Position numbers and translations under genes: made by a program. A stretch of 64,000 bases of DNA from Streptomyces sp. ITFR-16 (GTDB lineage Bacteria > Actinomycetota > Actinomycetes > Streptomycetales > Streptomycetaceae). The notes beneath the pieces were generated by a model. That model did no database searches and had not been told where the DNA came from. It was given only the letters and a program-made list of their open reading frames with translations. Positions 8,949 to 17,954 of this stretch are shown piece by piece (within the stretch, counting starts at the first letter, position 1; each line of letters begins with the position of its first letter). The DNA lies in NCBI RefSeq assembly GCF_031844705.1, contig NZ_CP134609.1:2604001-2668000 (forward strand), given 5' to 3'.

Positions 8949-9362
8949 ATGGCTGAGATCACCGCGAGTCTGAGCATCGGGCAGGTCGCCGAGCGCACCG
9001 GGCTGAGCGTCCACGCACTGCGCTTCTACGAGAGCGAGGGGCTCTTCCTCCGCCCCGTGCGGCGCCTGGCCGGCGGGCGCCGCGTCTACAGCGAGGACGA
9101 CGTGGACTGGCTGACCGTCTGCATCATCCTGCGCGCCTCCGACATGCCCCTGCCCGTGCTCCGCAGGTACACCGAACTCGTCAGGGAGGGCGCGGGCAAC
9201 GAGCGGGAGCGGCTCGCGCTGATGCGGGAGCACCAGGCGCGCGTCGCCGCCCGGATCGCGGGGCTCACCGAATCCCTGGACCTGATCAACTTCAAGACCG
9301 GGGTGTACGAGGACCTCGTCGACCAGGGCGGCGACGCCGCTCACGAGTGTCACGCCGGGTGA
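8949..9362 (+). CDS. MerR family transcriptional regulator
   Basis: 137 aa. The winged helix-turn-helix sits at residues ~6-75: LSIGQVAERTGLSVHALRFYESEGLFL followed by GRRVYSEDDVDWL. A dimerisation helix follows (REHQARVAARIAGLTESLDLINFKTGVYEDL). The lack of clustered Cys argues against a metal sensor, although single Cys and His residues lie in the tail (AHECHAG). It is divergent from the aldo/keto reductase gene, its likely target, and ends 13 bases inside the convergent MFS gene. Confidence 0.9.
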   Translation: MAEITASLSIGQVAERTGLSVHALRFYESEGLFLRPVRRLAGGRRVYSEDDVDWLTVCIILRASDMPLPVLRRYTELVREGAGNERERLALMREHQARVAARIAGLTESLDLINFKTGVYEDLVDQGGDAAHECHAG

Positions 9363-10815
9363 TCCGTCCGCCGCCGGGCGAGGAACGTACCGGCGAGCAG
9401 CGCCCCGGCCAGGACCAGCGCGGAGTTGACCAGGACCGCGACCGAGACTCCGGACAGCACACCCTGCGGACCGGTGTCGCCGAGCGCGGTCATCCGGGCG
9501 GTGGCGACGGCGCTCATGACCGGGATGCCGAGGGTGATGCCGACCTGCTGGGTCATGGTGGCGAGGCCCGTGGCCAGGCCCTGTTCCTCGTCGGGGAGAC
9601 CGGAGGTCGCGGTGACCATGAAGCCGACGATCATCAGCATGTTGCCGACGCCCCCGACGAACGTGGCGGCGAGCAGGAGCCGGATCCAGCCGCCGGAGGT
9701 GCCGAGCGCCACCAGGGAGAGCGTGGCGAGCGCCTGGACGACGCCGCCGGTGACGATGGTCGCGCGGGTGCCGTAACGGCCCACCGCGCGCCCGCCGAGG
9801 GTGCCGCCGAGCACCGTGCCGATGCCGAGGACGCCGAAGGCCAGCCCGGTGGCGAGCGGCGAGTAGCCGAGGACTTCCTGGAGATAGAGCGTCAGCAGGA
9901 AGACCAGCGAGGTCTCGGTGACGAAGGCGATCAGCCCGGTGGCGTTGCCCCAGATGACGCTGCGCCGCCTGAGGATGTGTACGGGGACGAGCGGCGCGGC
10001 CGCCCTCTTCTCGACGAACCAGAAGCCGATGAGCAGGGCGAGGCGAGGCCCGCGAGGAGCGCGGCCAGGGTGGTGGGCGTGGTCCAGCCGGTCGCGCCCG
10101 CCTGGGTCAGCCCGTAGACCAGGAGCAGGAGGCCGCCGGTGACGGTCGCGGCTCCGGGGACGTCGAGCCGGGGGCGCGCGGCCGGGCGCGAGTCGGTGAC
10201 GACGGACGGGGCCAGGGCGACGACGAGCGCGGCGACGGGGACGTTGACGAAGAAGGCCCAGCGCCAGGAGAGCAGGTCGGTGAGGAGTCCGCCGAGGATC
10301 GCGCCGGCGGTGAACCCGGCGGACATCAGGGCGCCGTTGAGGCCCAGGGCGCGTTCGCGCAGCGGTCCCTCCTTGAAGGCCGTGGTGAGCAGGGCGAGTC
10401 CGGCCGGGGTGACGGCCGCGGTGGCAAGGCCCTGGAGGACCCGGGCGGTGAGCAGGACCTCGGGGGAGGTCGCGAGTCCGCCGAGGGCCGAGGAGAGGCC
10501 GAGCACGGCCATGCCTCCGATGAACAGGCGCTTGCGGCCGACGAGGTCCGCGATCCGGCCGAACAGGAGCGTGAACCCGGCGGCGGCCAGGGCGAACGCG
10601 GTGGCGATCCACTGGAGGTCGCGCAGCGCGAAACCGAGTCCCTCGCCGACGACGGGCAGCGCGACGTTCAGGATGGAGAAGTCCGCGGCGATCATGAACT
10701 GGGCGCCGAGGAGCAGGGCGAGGACGGTCTTCTGCCGGCCGGTCATCCGGGGTGCGGGCGGCCGTTCGGGGGCGGTACCGGCGGTACGGGAAGGGGTGCT
10801 GCTGGGCGCGGACAT
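9350..10815 (-). pseudogene. MFS drug exporter (DHA2-like), interrupted by a frameshift
   Basis: Read as one gene this is a ~487 aa, 14-span major facilitator exporter. The N-terminal half (from 10815) reads MTGRQKTVLALLLGAQFMIAADFSILNVALP and ILGGLLTDLLSWRWAFFVNVP. It continues up to LAALLAGLA and then goes out of frame. The C-terminal half (FWFVEKRAAAPLVPVHILRRRSVIWGN onward, to 9350) lies in another frame. The break is near 10036-10045; adding one base (for example a C on the plus strand at the GGGC run) would restore GLASALLIGFWF. Both halves keep good coding character, so this is either a recent single-base deletion or a sequencing error. The divergent TetR gene and shared operators indicate efflux controlled by that repressor. 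Confidence 0.85.
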
Positions 10816-10840
10816 GGTCGGCCTCCTCGGACAGAACGCT

Positions 10841-10904
10841 TTAATGGTTCTGTGGTTCCGTTAAGATGGGACGACCGTAGCAGAGCAGGGCGCATTAATG
10901 GAAC
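10841..10904. promoter_or_regulatory. candidate TetR operators between the MFS and TetR genes
   Basis: Three copies of a TTAAYGG-type element lie in the 101-base divergent gap: TTAATGGTTC at 10841-10850, GTTCCGTTAA at 10855-10864 (inverted) and TTAATGGAAC at 10895-10904. The first two form an imperfect palindrome. The third is an inverted 9-of-10 match to the second. The location and dyad symmetry fit binding sites for the divergently encoded TetR repressor. Confidence 0.55.
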
Positions 10905-10916
10905 TGGAGACCCGTT

Positions 10917-11528
10917 ATGACATCCGAGAACGTGGAACCCGGCACCGTCCGGCCCGGTGGGCGCACCGCCCGGGTCAGGGAGTCCGTGCTGCGCGCGGCG
11001 GGTGACGCACTGGCCGAACACGGCTTCGACCGCCTCGACCTCGCCGATGTCGCGCGCCGCGCGGAGGTCGGCAAGACGACCGTCTACCGGCGCTGGTCCA
11101 CCCCGACCGGCCTGATCGCGGACCTGCTCGACGACATGGCGGAGCAGTCCTCGCCGCGCAGCCGCACCGGTTCGCTGGACGAGGATCTGAGGGCCAACGC
11201 CCGGCTCGTGCTGAAGACGCTCACCGACCCGCGCCAGGGCGCCCTGTTCCGGTCCGTGATCGCGGCGGCGACCTGCGACCCGCGCACCGCGCAGGCGCTG
11301 CACCGCTTCTACGCGATCCGCATCGAGGAGTGGGCCGGCTGTGTCACCGAGGCCGTCGAGCGCGGGGAGGCCCCCGCAGGCACCGATCCGCACGAGGTGG
11401 TCCGTGCCGTCTCGGCGCCGCTCTACTACCGCCTGCTCGCCAGCGGCGACCCGCTCGACGAGGCCGCCGCCGACCGCGCAGCCCTGGCCGCGACGGTCGC
11501 GGCGAAGGCGGGCGCGTACGTGCGCTGA
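10917..11528 (+). CDS. TetR family transcriptional regulator
   Basis: 203 aa. The TetR DNA-binding domain covers residues ~20-66: RESVLRAAGDALAEHGFDRLDLADVARRAEVGKTTVYRRWSTPTGLIADLL. The C-terminal ligand domain resembles the TetR_C branch found next to MFS exporters (GALFRSVIAAATCDPRTAQALHRFYAIRIEEW). It is divergent from the frameshifted exporter gene and probably represses both genes through the dyads in the shared gap. Loss of the exporter would leave this regulator without an obvious target. Confidence 0.9.
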   Translation: MTSENVEPGTVRPGGRTARVRESVLRAAGDALAEHGFDRLDLADVARRAEVGKTTVYRRWSTPTGLIADLLDDMAEQSSPRSRTGSLDEDLRANARLVLKTLTDPRQGALFRSVIAAATCDPRTAQALHRFYAIRIEEWAGCVTEAVERGEAPAGTDPHEVVRAVSAPLYYRLLASGDPLDEAAADRAALAATVAAKAGAYVR

Positions 11529-11535
11529 GCCCCGC

Positions 11536-12159
11536 TCAGCCCTCCCGCAGCGCCCGCAGCCGGGCCGCCCAGGGGTGTTGCGCGCCCTGCGCCAGGGTGA
11601 TCGTCTCGGTCAGCCAGGACCGCGCGTCCTCGTCGAGAACCGGCAGCGCCGCCTCGAAGTCCCGCTCGTCCTTGGCCCGCCGGGACCGGGACTTGTAGAG
11701 CAGCTGCACCTCGGGGGCGACGTAGGGCATCCCGTCCCCGGAGACCCGGCCGAGCCGGTCCAGCGGGAGGCGGATCCGGGGGTCGCGGCGGAACACCCAG
11801 TCCCCGCCCGCCACGTCGTCGAGCATGAACTGCACCCGCCACGGCTCGTCCGGGCCCGGCCGGCACCAGAGGTCGTGGACCCCGGCGGGCAGGATCTCGC
11901 CGGGGCGCCAGGGCCGCAGCGTGCCGGGCGGATCGGCCGCCCACCACTCCCAGTCCGGCAGGACGCGCTGGATCGCCTGCTGGTCGCGGCGCAGCAGCAG
12001 TACGTCGATGTCGCCGTGGTCCCGGAAGGCGCGGCCGACGGCCAGCTCGATCGCGTACCCGCCGGCGATCCACCACGGCGTGCCCAGCGGGGCGAGCAGC
12101 CGGACGGCCTCGGCCGGCGGCGGTGGGTCCCAGGGGCCCCACGGTGTTTCCGTGCGCAC
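11536..12159 (-). CDS. nucleotidyltransferase-fold protein (aminoglycoside nucleotidyltransferase-like)
   Basis: 207 aa. WWIAGGYAIELAVGRAFRDHGDIDVLLLRRDQ contains the nucleotidyltransferase signature GG-Y followed by D-x-D (DHGDIDV). This motif occurs in aminoglycoside-2''-adenylyltransferase-like and related small transferases. The rest (HDLWCRPGPDEPWRVQFMLDD and PEVQLLYKSRSRRAKDERDFEAALP) matches the same family. Conferred resistance cannot be claimed; many actinobacterial relatives are of unknown function. The GTG at 12159 is five bases after the stop of the NAD(P)-binding gene, so it is probably the last gene of a three-gene unit. Confidence 0.75.
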   Translation of the reverse strand: MRTETPWGPWDPPPPAEAVRLLAPLGTPWWIAGGYAIELAVGRAFRDHGDIDVLLLRRDQQAIQRVLPDWEWWAADPPGTLRPWRPGEILPAGVHDLWCRPGPDEPWRVQFMLDDVAGGDWVFRRDPRIRLPLDRLGRVSGDGMPYVAPEVQLLYKSRSRRAKDERDFEAALPVLDEDARSWLTETITLAQGAQHPWAARLRALREG

Positions 12160-12164
12160 GGCCG

Positions 12165-13082
12165 TCAGCCCGGCAGGAGGAGGTGGCGGCAGCTGTCGGG
12201 GTGTTCGCGCAGATAGCCGGCCAGGCTCTTGGCGGGCCGGCCGGTGAGCCTCGGCACGGCGTCCGAGACGGTGGCCATCTCGCCGGTCGCGATGGCCTCG
12301 TACGAGGTCACCCAGCCCGCCACCTCCCAGTCGGGGGCGCCGTATCCGGACCGTGAGGCGTACGCCTCCTCCCGGGTCTCCGGCACATAGGTGACGGTCC
12401 GTCCGGTGGCCCGGCTCAGCTCCTCGGCCGCCTCGGCGAGGGTGAACGCCTCGGGGCCCGTCAGGTCGTACGTCCGCCCGTCGTGGGAGGGGCCCGTGGG
12501 GTCGGTGTCCGCGAGCAGCACGGCGGTCGCGGCGTCGGCGATGTCCTCGTGCGCCACCGCCGCCACCCGGCCGTCGCCGGCCGGCCCGCGCAGCACGCCG
12601 TCGGCGCCGGTCATCGCGGGGATGCCCGCGAGGTACCAGCTGTCGCGCAGGAAGGTGTGGCGGACCTCGGTGGTACGGATGTGCGCCTCGGTGTCCCAGT
12701 GGTCCCGGGCGAAGGTGAACGTGGCATCGGGCGCGGCCCCGACGAAGGAGACGTAGACGATCCGCTCGACGCCCGCGGCGACCGCCGCGTCCACGGCCGT
12801 CACATGCTCGCGCACCCGGTCGGGGCTCTCGTGGGCCGAGACGAGGAACAGGGTGTGCGCCCCGGCCAGGGCGCGGCGCATGGCCTCGCCGTCGCCGTAC
12901 GGGGCGGGCGGCGCGGGGTCGGCGCCTGGCAGCTCGGGCAGCCGGGAGGGGTCCCGGCCCAGGAGCCGCACGGGGACTCCGGCGCGGGTAAGCCGCCTCG
13001 CGACCCGGCCGCCCAGCGCCCCGCTCGCGCCGGTGACGGCGATGAGGGGGTGGGGGTCTGCCGCGGAACCGGTGGTGCTCAT
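12165..13082 (-). CDS. NAD(P)H-binding NmrA-like SDR protein
   Basis: 305 aa atypical short-chain dehydrogenase. The Rossmann nucleotide-binding motif is VTGASGALGGRVARRL at the N-terminus, followed by VRLLGRDPSRLPEL and IVYVSFVGAAPDATFTFARDHWDTEAHIR. The last stretch lacks the classical YxxxK catalytic pair. That is typical of NmrA/quinone-oxidoreductase-2-like proteins, which either reduce quinones or sense NADP. The ATG overlaps the stop of the upstream DUF952 gene (ATGA), indicating coupled translation. Confidence 0.82.
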   Translation of the reverse strand: MSTTGSAADPHPLIAVTGASGALGGRVARRLTRAGVPVRLLGRDPSRLPELPGADPAPPAPYGDGEAMRRALAGAHTLFLVSAHESPDRVREHVTAVDAAVAAGVERIVYVSFVGAAPDATFTFARDHWDTEAHIRTTEVRHTFLRDSWYLAGIPAMTGADGVLRGPAGDGRVAAVAHEDIADAATAVLLADTDPTGPSHDGRTYDLTGPEAFTLAEAAEELSRATGRTVTYVPETREEAYASRSGYGAPDWEVAGWVTSYEAIATGEMATVSDAVPRLTGRPAKSLAGYLREHPDSCRHLLLPG

Positions 13083-13417
13083 TCGGGGTCGCCTTCCTTG
13101 TGTGGCCAGGGGCGCACGTCCACGACCGCCTCGACGGGAACCGGTCCGTAGATGTGCGGGAACTCCTCGCCGCCGGGCGCGGCCGGCTCGTACCGTACGG
13201 GCGCCGGCAGCCGGTCCGTGTCGATGACCAGCACCACCAGGTCGTGGTCGCCGGCGCCGTACAGCATCCTGGCCACACCGGGGAGCTGGTGCGGCAGCGA
13301 GCAGTGGATGAAGCCCTCTTCGCTCAGGGTGCGGCCGCGGGTGGACATCTCGTATGTCCCGGTCCCGCGGGCCGCCTCCCACAGTGGGCGTTCGGTGAGG
13401 TGCAGCAGTTCGGCCAT
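13079..13417 (-). CDS. DUF952 family protein
   Basis: 112 aa cytosolic protein. LLHLTERPLWEAARGTGTY, then GFIHCSLPHQLPGVARMLY, LVVLVIDTDRL and FPHIYGPVPVEAVVDVRPW match the DUF952 family, whose IHCS and PHIYGP motifs resemble the active site of ADP-ribosyl-group-handling folds. No function is established to my knowledge. ATG at 13417 is preferred over a TTG nine bases upstream. It is the first gene of the DUF952/NmrA/nucleotidyltransferase unit. Confidence 0.82.
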   Translation of the reverse strand: MAELLHLTERPLWEAARGTGTYEMSTRGRTLSEEGFIHCSLPHQLPGVARMLYGAGDHDLVVLVIDTDRLPAPVRYEPAAPGGEEFPHIYGPVPVEAVVDVRPWPHKEGDPE

Positions 13418-13444
13418 GGGGCCCAAACTAGTGCGGACGGGGCG

Positions 13445-14827
13445 TCAGCCGCGCCTGCGCGTCCTGCGGGCCAGCATCGTTGCCGCCGATCCCGCGACGA
13501 GCAGCGCCGCCGCGATCCCGCCGATCACCCATTCGCCGCCGCGCGAACCGGTGTCCGGGAGCTCTCCCCCGGGGTGCGGTCGGTGCGGCCAGGAATGGGT
13601 GGGGGCGGGCGTGGGCTCGGGGCCGGGGGTCGTCTGCGACGGGGACGGTCCGGGCGAGTCCGTGGGCGTGGGTGTGGGGGTGTCCGTCGGCGTCGGCGTG
13701 GGCGAGTCCGTCGGGGTGGGGGTCGGGGTGGGCGAGTCGGTGGGGGTCGGGGTCGGCGACGGCTCGTCGCAGCCGGGCAGGTCGCCGTCGAACGGGTAGG
13801 CGTGCATCTCCTGGCCGCCCGACGCGCCCTCCGAGGTGTGGGTCAGCGAACCGGCCGTGTAGAAGCGGCCGTTGGCACCACTCATCGCCAGGGTGGTGGT
13901 GCTCGCCTGCTGCCCGAGCAGCACGCTGCCCTGGAACTGGCCGGTGCCCTTCAGCCCGACCGCGGTGGCGTCGGGGAAGTTCCACATCAGGTGCTCGCGA
14001 AGGCCGGACTGCGGCAGCGAGCCCATGTAGGTGCTGATGGTGCGGGTGTCGCCGTAGACGTTGACCAGGACGGTCGCGCCGTCCGGGATGCCCCGGAACA
14101 CGATGCCCTGCTGGCCGCCCGCGGCCGTGGCCAGGTCGGCGTCGACGGCGAAGACCTGGAGGGCGGAGGTGCCGTCGCCGGTGAAGACGGTCTCGGAGCC
14201 GGAGTTCTCCGTCGTGCCGGTCACCGGACGCCGGTGGTCCGCGTTGTCGTCGTACGCGTAGCAGTGGCTGGCCGCCGTCAGCTGGTCGCGCAGCGCGGTG
14301 TACGGAGCGGTGGCGCCGGCGTCGTGGACGGTGGTGGGGATCACCGTCCCGCTGAGGCCCTGGGCGTAGCGCACCACCCCGCTGTTGAGCCCTTCCTCGG
14401 CCAGCAGCCGCTTTCCGCTCTGGACGGTCAGATCGCCGCCCACGGTCAGATAGTCCGAGCCGTCGGGCGGCGGGACCCGCGATCCCACGCCGGCGACACC
14501 GACGTTGTAGATCTGCGAGGCCCCCTCGCGCTTCATCATGTCGAACCGCCCGAGGGTGACGATCTTCCCCTCGGCCTCGGCGGCGGCCTCCCGGACGAGA
14601 TAGTCGCCGCCGACGAAGATGTTGATGTTGCTGTCGTGATGGGTGACAGGGCCGTTGTTCGGGTCCGGCCAGGTCGCCGGGCAGTCGTCGCCGAGGCACG
14701 GACCGAGACCGCCGGGCAGCGGGTCGGCGGCAGCGGTGGGCGCGAGAACCCCCACCATGGCCGCCGCTGCCGCCACCGTCACCGCCACGCGGCGCGTTGT
14801 GCCGCTTCTGCGCGTATTCGTTCCCAT
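13445..14827 (-). CDS. choice-of-anchor A surface protein with LPXTG-type sorting signal
   Basis: 460 aa exported protein. A signal peptide ([21 protein letters not shown]) precedes a choice-of-anchor A domain, roughly residues 45-350 ([39 protein letters not shown]). Next is a Pro/Thr/Ser spacer of TPTPTDS-like repeats, then the sorting motif LPDTG, a hydrophobic span ([19 protein letters not shown]) and a basic tail (ARRTRRRG). A sortase would cleave LPDT/G and attach it to the cell wall. LPxTG is unusual in Streptomyces, where chaplins carry LAxTG-type signals. Adhesion or a wall-surface role is inferred. Confidence 0.88.
   Translation of the reverse strand: MGTNTRRSGTTRRVAVTVAAAAAMVGVLAPTAAADPLPGGLGPCLGDDCPATWPDPNNGPVTHHDSNINIFVGGDYLVREAAAEAEGKIVTLGRFDMMKREGASQIYNVGVAGVGSRVPPPDGSDYLTVGGDLTVQSGKRLLAEEGLNSGVVRYAQGLSGTVIPTTVHDAGATAPYTALRDQLTAASHCYAYDDNADHRRPVTGTTENSGSETVFTGDGTSALQVFAVDADLATAAGGQQGIVFRGIPDGATVLVNVYGDTRTISTYMGSLPQSGLREHLMWNFPDATAVGLKGTGQFQGSVLLGQQASTTTLAMSGANGRFYTAGSLTHTSEGASGGQEMHAYPFDGDLPGCDEPSPTPTPTDSPTPTPTPTDSPTPTPTDTPTPTPTDSPGPSPSQTTPGPEPTPAPTHSWPHRPHPGGELPDTGSRGGEWVIGGIAAALLVAGSAATMLARRTRRRG
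13652..13756 (-). repeat. tandem low-complexity repeat coding for the Pro/Thr spacer
   Basis: Four degenerate copies of a short GT-rich unit (GGCGAGTCsGTsGG on the plus strand, separated by GTGGGGGTC-type runs) encode the TDSPTPTPT spacer of the wall-anchored protein. The copy number is likely to vary by slippage. Confidence 0.75.
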
Positions 14828-14906
14828 ACAGCGCAATATGCAGCTTTACTCAGGATTCACTGGCCGTGCCACGCCGGTGGGACGGCGCCCGTCCGCCGAC
14901 TGCCCC

Positions 14907-15920
14907 TCAGCCGGCCAGCAGCTTCGCCTCCGTCTGCGGATCGATGCCCTTCAGGGGCCGGTCGGGCCGCTGCGGGGCCTCACCGCCCAGTGCGCACAGC
15001 CATGCCCAGGTGTCGGCGACCGTCTCCTCGACCGGACGGCAGCGCAGCCCCGCCGCGTGGGCCCGGCTGACATCGCCCTGGTGCAGGGTGTCGTACAGCT
15101 CCCCCGGCGGCAGCCAGACCGGCAGGTCCGTCCAGGGCTCGACCCCCGCCGCCAGGATGCGGTCCGTGTCGGTCCAGCGCAGCTCGGCGTCCGAACCGGT
15201 GACCCGTACGCAGGCTTCGAGGAACTCCCCCATCGTCGTGTGCCCCGGCCGGCTGACCAGGTTGTACGGGCCGTGCAGCCCGCGCTCCGCCGCGTCGAGC
15301 AGCCAGCCGGCGAGGTCGCGCACATCGATGTACTGGAGGTCCAGGTCCGGCGTTCCGGGTGCGAGCACGGGGCCGCCCCGGGCTATCCGGCCGAGCCACC
15401 ACGGCAGCCGGCCGACGTTCTCCAGGGGGCCGATGATCAGCCCCGCGCGGGCCAGCAGCGCCCGGTCGCCGAAGGCGTCCAGCGCCGCGAGCTCACCGCC
15501 CCGCTTGGCCAGCGCGTACGGCTGGTCGTCACCGGCGTCGGGCGAGGCGCCCGCCACCAGCGGGCCGTCCTCGGGCAGCCCGGCCGGCGCGGGGTAGTCG
15601 TACACGGACCGGCTGGAGACGTACGTGTAGCGGGCCGCCCGGTCCGCCAGCAGCCGGGCCGCGTCGCGCACGGCCGAGGGCGCGCCGCTCCAGGTGTCGA
15701 CGACCAGGTCCCAGGCGAGGCCGCCGCCGTCCGGCTCCCCGGCCTCCGCCAGTACGGCCGGGCCGCCGGGCGCGGTGCGGTCGCCCAGCAGTTCGGCCGC
15801 GCCGGGCGGGGGCGCGTGATGGCCCCGGTGGAACACCGTGACCTCCCAGCCGCGCGCGAGCGCGGCCTCGGTGACGGACCGGCCGACGAACTGCGTACCA
15901 CCCAGCATCAGAAGCCTCAT
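14907..15920 (-). CDS. NAD-dependent epimerase/dehydratase (extended SDR)
   Basis: 337 aa. The N-terminus MRLLMLGGTQFVGRSVTEAAL is a GxxFxG Rossmann motif as in reductase-type extended SDRs. DLVVDTWSGAPSAVRDAARLLADRAARYTYVSSRSVY and YALAKRGGELAAL follow; the latter holds a YxxxK-like pair, and IDVRDLAGWLLDAAERGLHGPYNLV is characteristic of the group. The substrate is unknown; relatives include plant isoflavone reductase-like and chloroplast stem-loop-binding proteins. It stands alone between the surface protein gene and the LysR gene. Confidence 0.85.
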   Translation of the reverse strand: MRLLMLGGTQFVGRSVTEAALARGWEVTVFHRGHHAPPPGAAELLGDRTAPGGPAVLAEAGEPDGGGLAWDLVVDTWSGAPSAVRDAARLLADRAARYTYVSSRSVYDYPAPAGLPEDGPLVAGASPDAGDDQPYALAKRGGELAALDAFGDRALLARAGLIIGPLENVGRLPWWLGRIARGGPVLAPGTPDLDLQYIDVRDLAGWLLDAAERGLHGPYNLVSRPGHTTMGEFLEACVRVTGSDAELRWTDTDRILAAGVEPWTDLPVWLPPGELYDTLHQGDVSRAHAAGLRCRPVEETVADTWAWLCALGGEAPQRPDRPLKGIDPQTEAKLLAG

Positions 15921-16030
15921 GTCACCGACTCTGCCCGCTCACGGCCCGGTCCGGACCGTTCCTCGCTTCTGGCGGAATCCACCACGGGCGAACGGGAATC
16001 GGGAACTCGCGGAGCCCCGTCCAGGAGGCT

Positions 16031-16981
16031 TCAGGCGCGGGCCAGCGGGCTGCGGTGGCGCAGCAGCCACTGGTGGTATCCGGCCGCCTGCCGCGCCGCC
16101 TCCCGGTAGGCGGCCTCCAGATCCCCGTACACCGCCGCCATGTCGGCGCCCGGCCGGGAGACCAGCAGCAGCCGGACCGCGAGCGGGTCGTCGCGCAGCG
16201 GGCGGATCGCCATGTCGTCGCGCGGGCCCGAGGTCGGCTGGCACGGCGCCACCGCCTCGCCGAGGACGACGAGGGACGCCGCGGTGAGGTAGTCGCCGTG
16301 CAGCACGGGCGGCGCGACCCCGGCCGCGCCGAACACCCGGCGCAGCCCGTCCCATTCACCGTCCACGGTGGGGTCGACCATCCACCGGTCGGCGGCCAGG
16401 TCGTGCAGGTCGACGACGGGCAGCGCGGCGGCCGGGTGGTCCCGGGCCATGGAGATGAACTGCGGTTCGCGGTCCAGGAGTACGCGCTGTTCCAGCCCGT
16501 CCGGGACGGACAGCGGGCTGCCCTCCACCTCGTGCACGAAGGCGACGTCGAGCCGGTCCGCCTCGACCGCGCGCAGCAGCGCGTGCGCCGACACATCGAC
16601 CCGCAGCGAGATGTCCGTACCGGGCAGCCGGAGCCGCAGCCGGCGCAGCCAGCCGCCGATGACCCGGCTGGCGGTGCTGCCGATCCGCAGGCGCGGCCCT
16701 TCGGCCCGGGCGGCTTCGGCCTCCGCCTTCGCGTCGGTGACCAGGGCACTCATGCCGTCGACGAGGGGGCGGGCCCGGCTCAGGACGGCGCGGCCGAGCA
16801 GGGTGGGACGGCAGCCGGTGCGCCCGCGGCTGAACAGTTCGGCGCCGAGCGTGTTCTCGATCCGGCGCAGCTGGGTGGTGAGCGAGGGCTGGCTCACGCC
16901 GAGTCTTCGGGCCGCCCGGTGCAGACTTCCGGTGTCGGCGATGGCGCACAGCGCCCTGAGGTGCCTCACCTCAAGCTCCAT
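16031..16981 (-). CDS. snpR: LysR family regulator of snapalysin
   Basis: 316 aa LysR-type regulator. The winged HTH is at residues 1-60 (LEVRHLRALCAIADTGSLHRAARRLGVSQPSLTTQLRRIENTLGAELF), followed by the coinducer-binding domain (LRIGSTASRVIGGWLRRLRLRLPGTDISLRVDV). It is divergent from the snapalysin gene with a 256-base gap. This matches the MprR/SnpR-SnpA pair known from S. coelicolor and S. lividans, where the LysR protein activates the protease gene. The start at 16981 is the only one that gives a complete HTH. Confidence 0.88.
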   Translation of the reverse strand: MELEVRHLRALCAIADTGSLHRAARRLGVSQPSLTTQLRRIENTLGAELFSRGRTGCRPTLLGRAVLSRARPLVDGMSALVTDAKAEAEAARAEGPRLRIGSTASRVIGGWLRRLRLRLPGTDISLRVDVSAHALLRAVEADRLDVAFVHEVEGSPLSVPDGLEQRVLLDREPQFISMARDHPAAALPVVDLHDLAADRWMVDPTVDGEWDGLRRVFGAAGVAPPVLHGDYLTAASLVVLGEAVAPCQPTSGPRDDMAIRPLRDDPLAVRLLLVSRPGADMAAVYGDLEAAYREAARQAAGYHQWLLRHRSPLARA

Positions 16982-17103
16982 GCTGCCGAGAGTAGGGCGG
17001 CCGGCCCACCCGCACCAGACGACCCAACCCCACCAAAGCCCTGCAATTACCCGGCTGTTGGGGCGCCGGACAGCGCGCGGACGTCCGGCGGGGACTCGCG
17101 GGT

Positions 17104-17120
17104 GATAGGGCGGCGCTATC
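17104..17120. promoter_or_regulatory. LysR-type operator upstream of snpA
   Basis: GATAG-N7-CTATC is a perfect 5 bp dyad with the T-N11-A core (T17106, A17118) expected for LysR regulators. It sits just before a TTGACA hexamer (17126-17131) that could be the snpA -35 element, a good position for an activator. The snpA ATG is at 17238. Confidence 0.7.
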
Positions 17121-17237
17121 GCAGGTTGACATCATCCGCCCGGTCCCGGATTCCCCGACACTCTCTCCGTACCGTCCCCGTCCGAGTCCGATCATCGGAC
17201 GGGTTCCCTGACAGGTAACTGGTAGGAGACCCCCCAC

Positions 17238-17909
17238 ATGAGACACCCCAGGACCGTCATGTCGGCCGTGATCGGCCTCGGCTTCGGGCTCGCCGCCGCC
17301 CTCGGCACCGCCCCCGCCCTCGCCACCGCCGCGCCTGCCGCCGCCCCCACCTCGGCATCCGCGCACGTGGCGTACACCTCGCACGCCGGATCGCACGAGA
17401 GCGAGGCGTCGAACAAGGCCTTCTTCGAGGCGGTCGCGAAGTCCGTCGCCGAGAAGCGCGCCGCCAACCCGGGCGTGCAGGCCGTCACCATCGTCTACAG
17501 CACGGCCAACGCCCCGAGCTTCCGCACCCAGATAGCCAACAGCGCGCAGATCTGGAACAGCTCGGTCTCCAACGTCCGGCTCCAGGAGGGCTCGAACGCC
17601 GACTTCTCGTACTACGAGGGCAACGACCCGAGTGGCTCGTACGCGAGCACGGACGGGCACGGCAACGGCTACATCTTCCTGGACTACGCGCAGAACCAGC
17701 AGTACGACTCGACCCGCGTCACGACCCATGAGACCGGACACGTCCTCGGTCTTCCGGACCACTACTCGGGCCCGTGCAGCGAGCTGATGTCGGGCGGCGG
17801 CCCCGGCCCGTCCTGCACCAACCCCTACCCGGACTCCAACGAGCGCAGCCGGGTGAACTCCCTCTGGCAGAACGGCTTCGCGGCGGCTCTCGCCCGTAGC
17901 GGTTCCTGA
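17238..17909 (+). CDS. snpA: snapalysin, secreted small neutral metalloprotease
   Basis: 223 aa prepro-enzyme of peptidase family M7, found mainly in Streptomyces. A signal peptide ([21 protein letters not shown]) and a propeptide precede the catalytic domain. The zinc motif [11 protein letters not shown] supplies His164, His168 and the third ligand Asp174 (Asp rather than Glu/His is diagnostic of snapalysin), with Glu165 as base. Cys180 and Cys193 can form the conserved disulfide. The preceding stretch [30 protein letters not shown] is typical of the family. It is divergent from its LysR regulator. Confidence 0.96.
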   Translation: MRHPRTVMSAVIGLGFGLAAALGTAPALATAAPAAAPTSASAHVAYTSHAGSHESEASNKAFFEAVAKSVAEKRAANPGVQAVTIVYSTANAPSFRTQIANSAQIWNSSVSNVRLQEGSNADFSYYEGNDPSGSYASTDGHGNGYIFLDYAQNQQYDSTRVTTHETGHVLGLPDHYSGPCSELMSGGGPGPSCTNPYPDSNERSRVNSLWQNGFAAALARSGS

Positions 17910-17914
17910 TCCCT

Positions 17915-17951
17915 CCGGTGGGCCGCCTCGCAGGACGGGGTGGCCCACCGG
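17915..17951. terminator. hairpin terminator between snpA and the GntR gene
   Basis: A perfect 10 bp stem (17915-17924 with 17942-17951) with a 17-base loop in the gap between convergent snpA and the GntR regulator. It probably serves both directions. Confidence 0.65.
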
Positions 17952-17954
17952 CCT

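Noticed and set aside
11536..12159. Aminoglycoside resistance gene
   Set aside because: The nucleotidyltransferase motif is shared by many enzymes of unknown function; resistance cannot be claimed from the motif alone.
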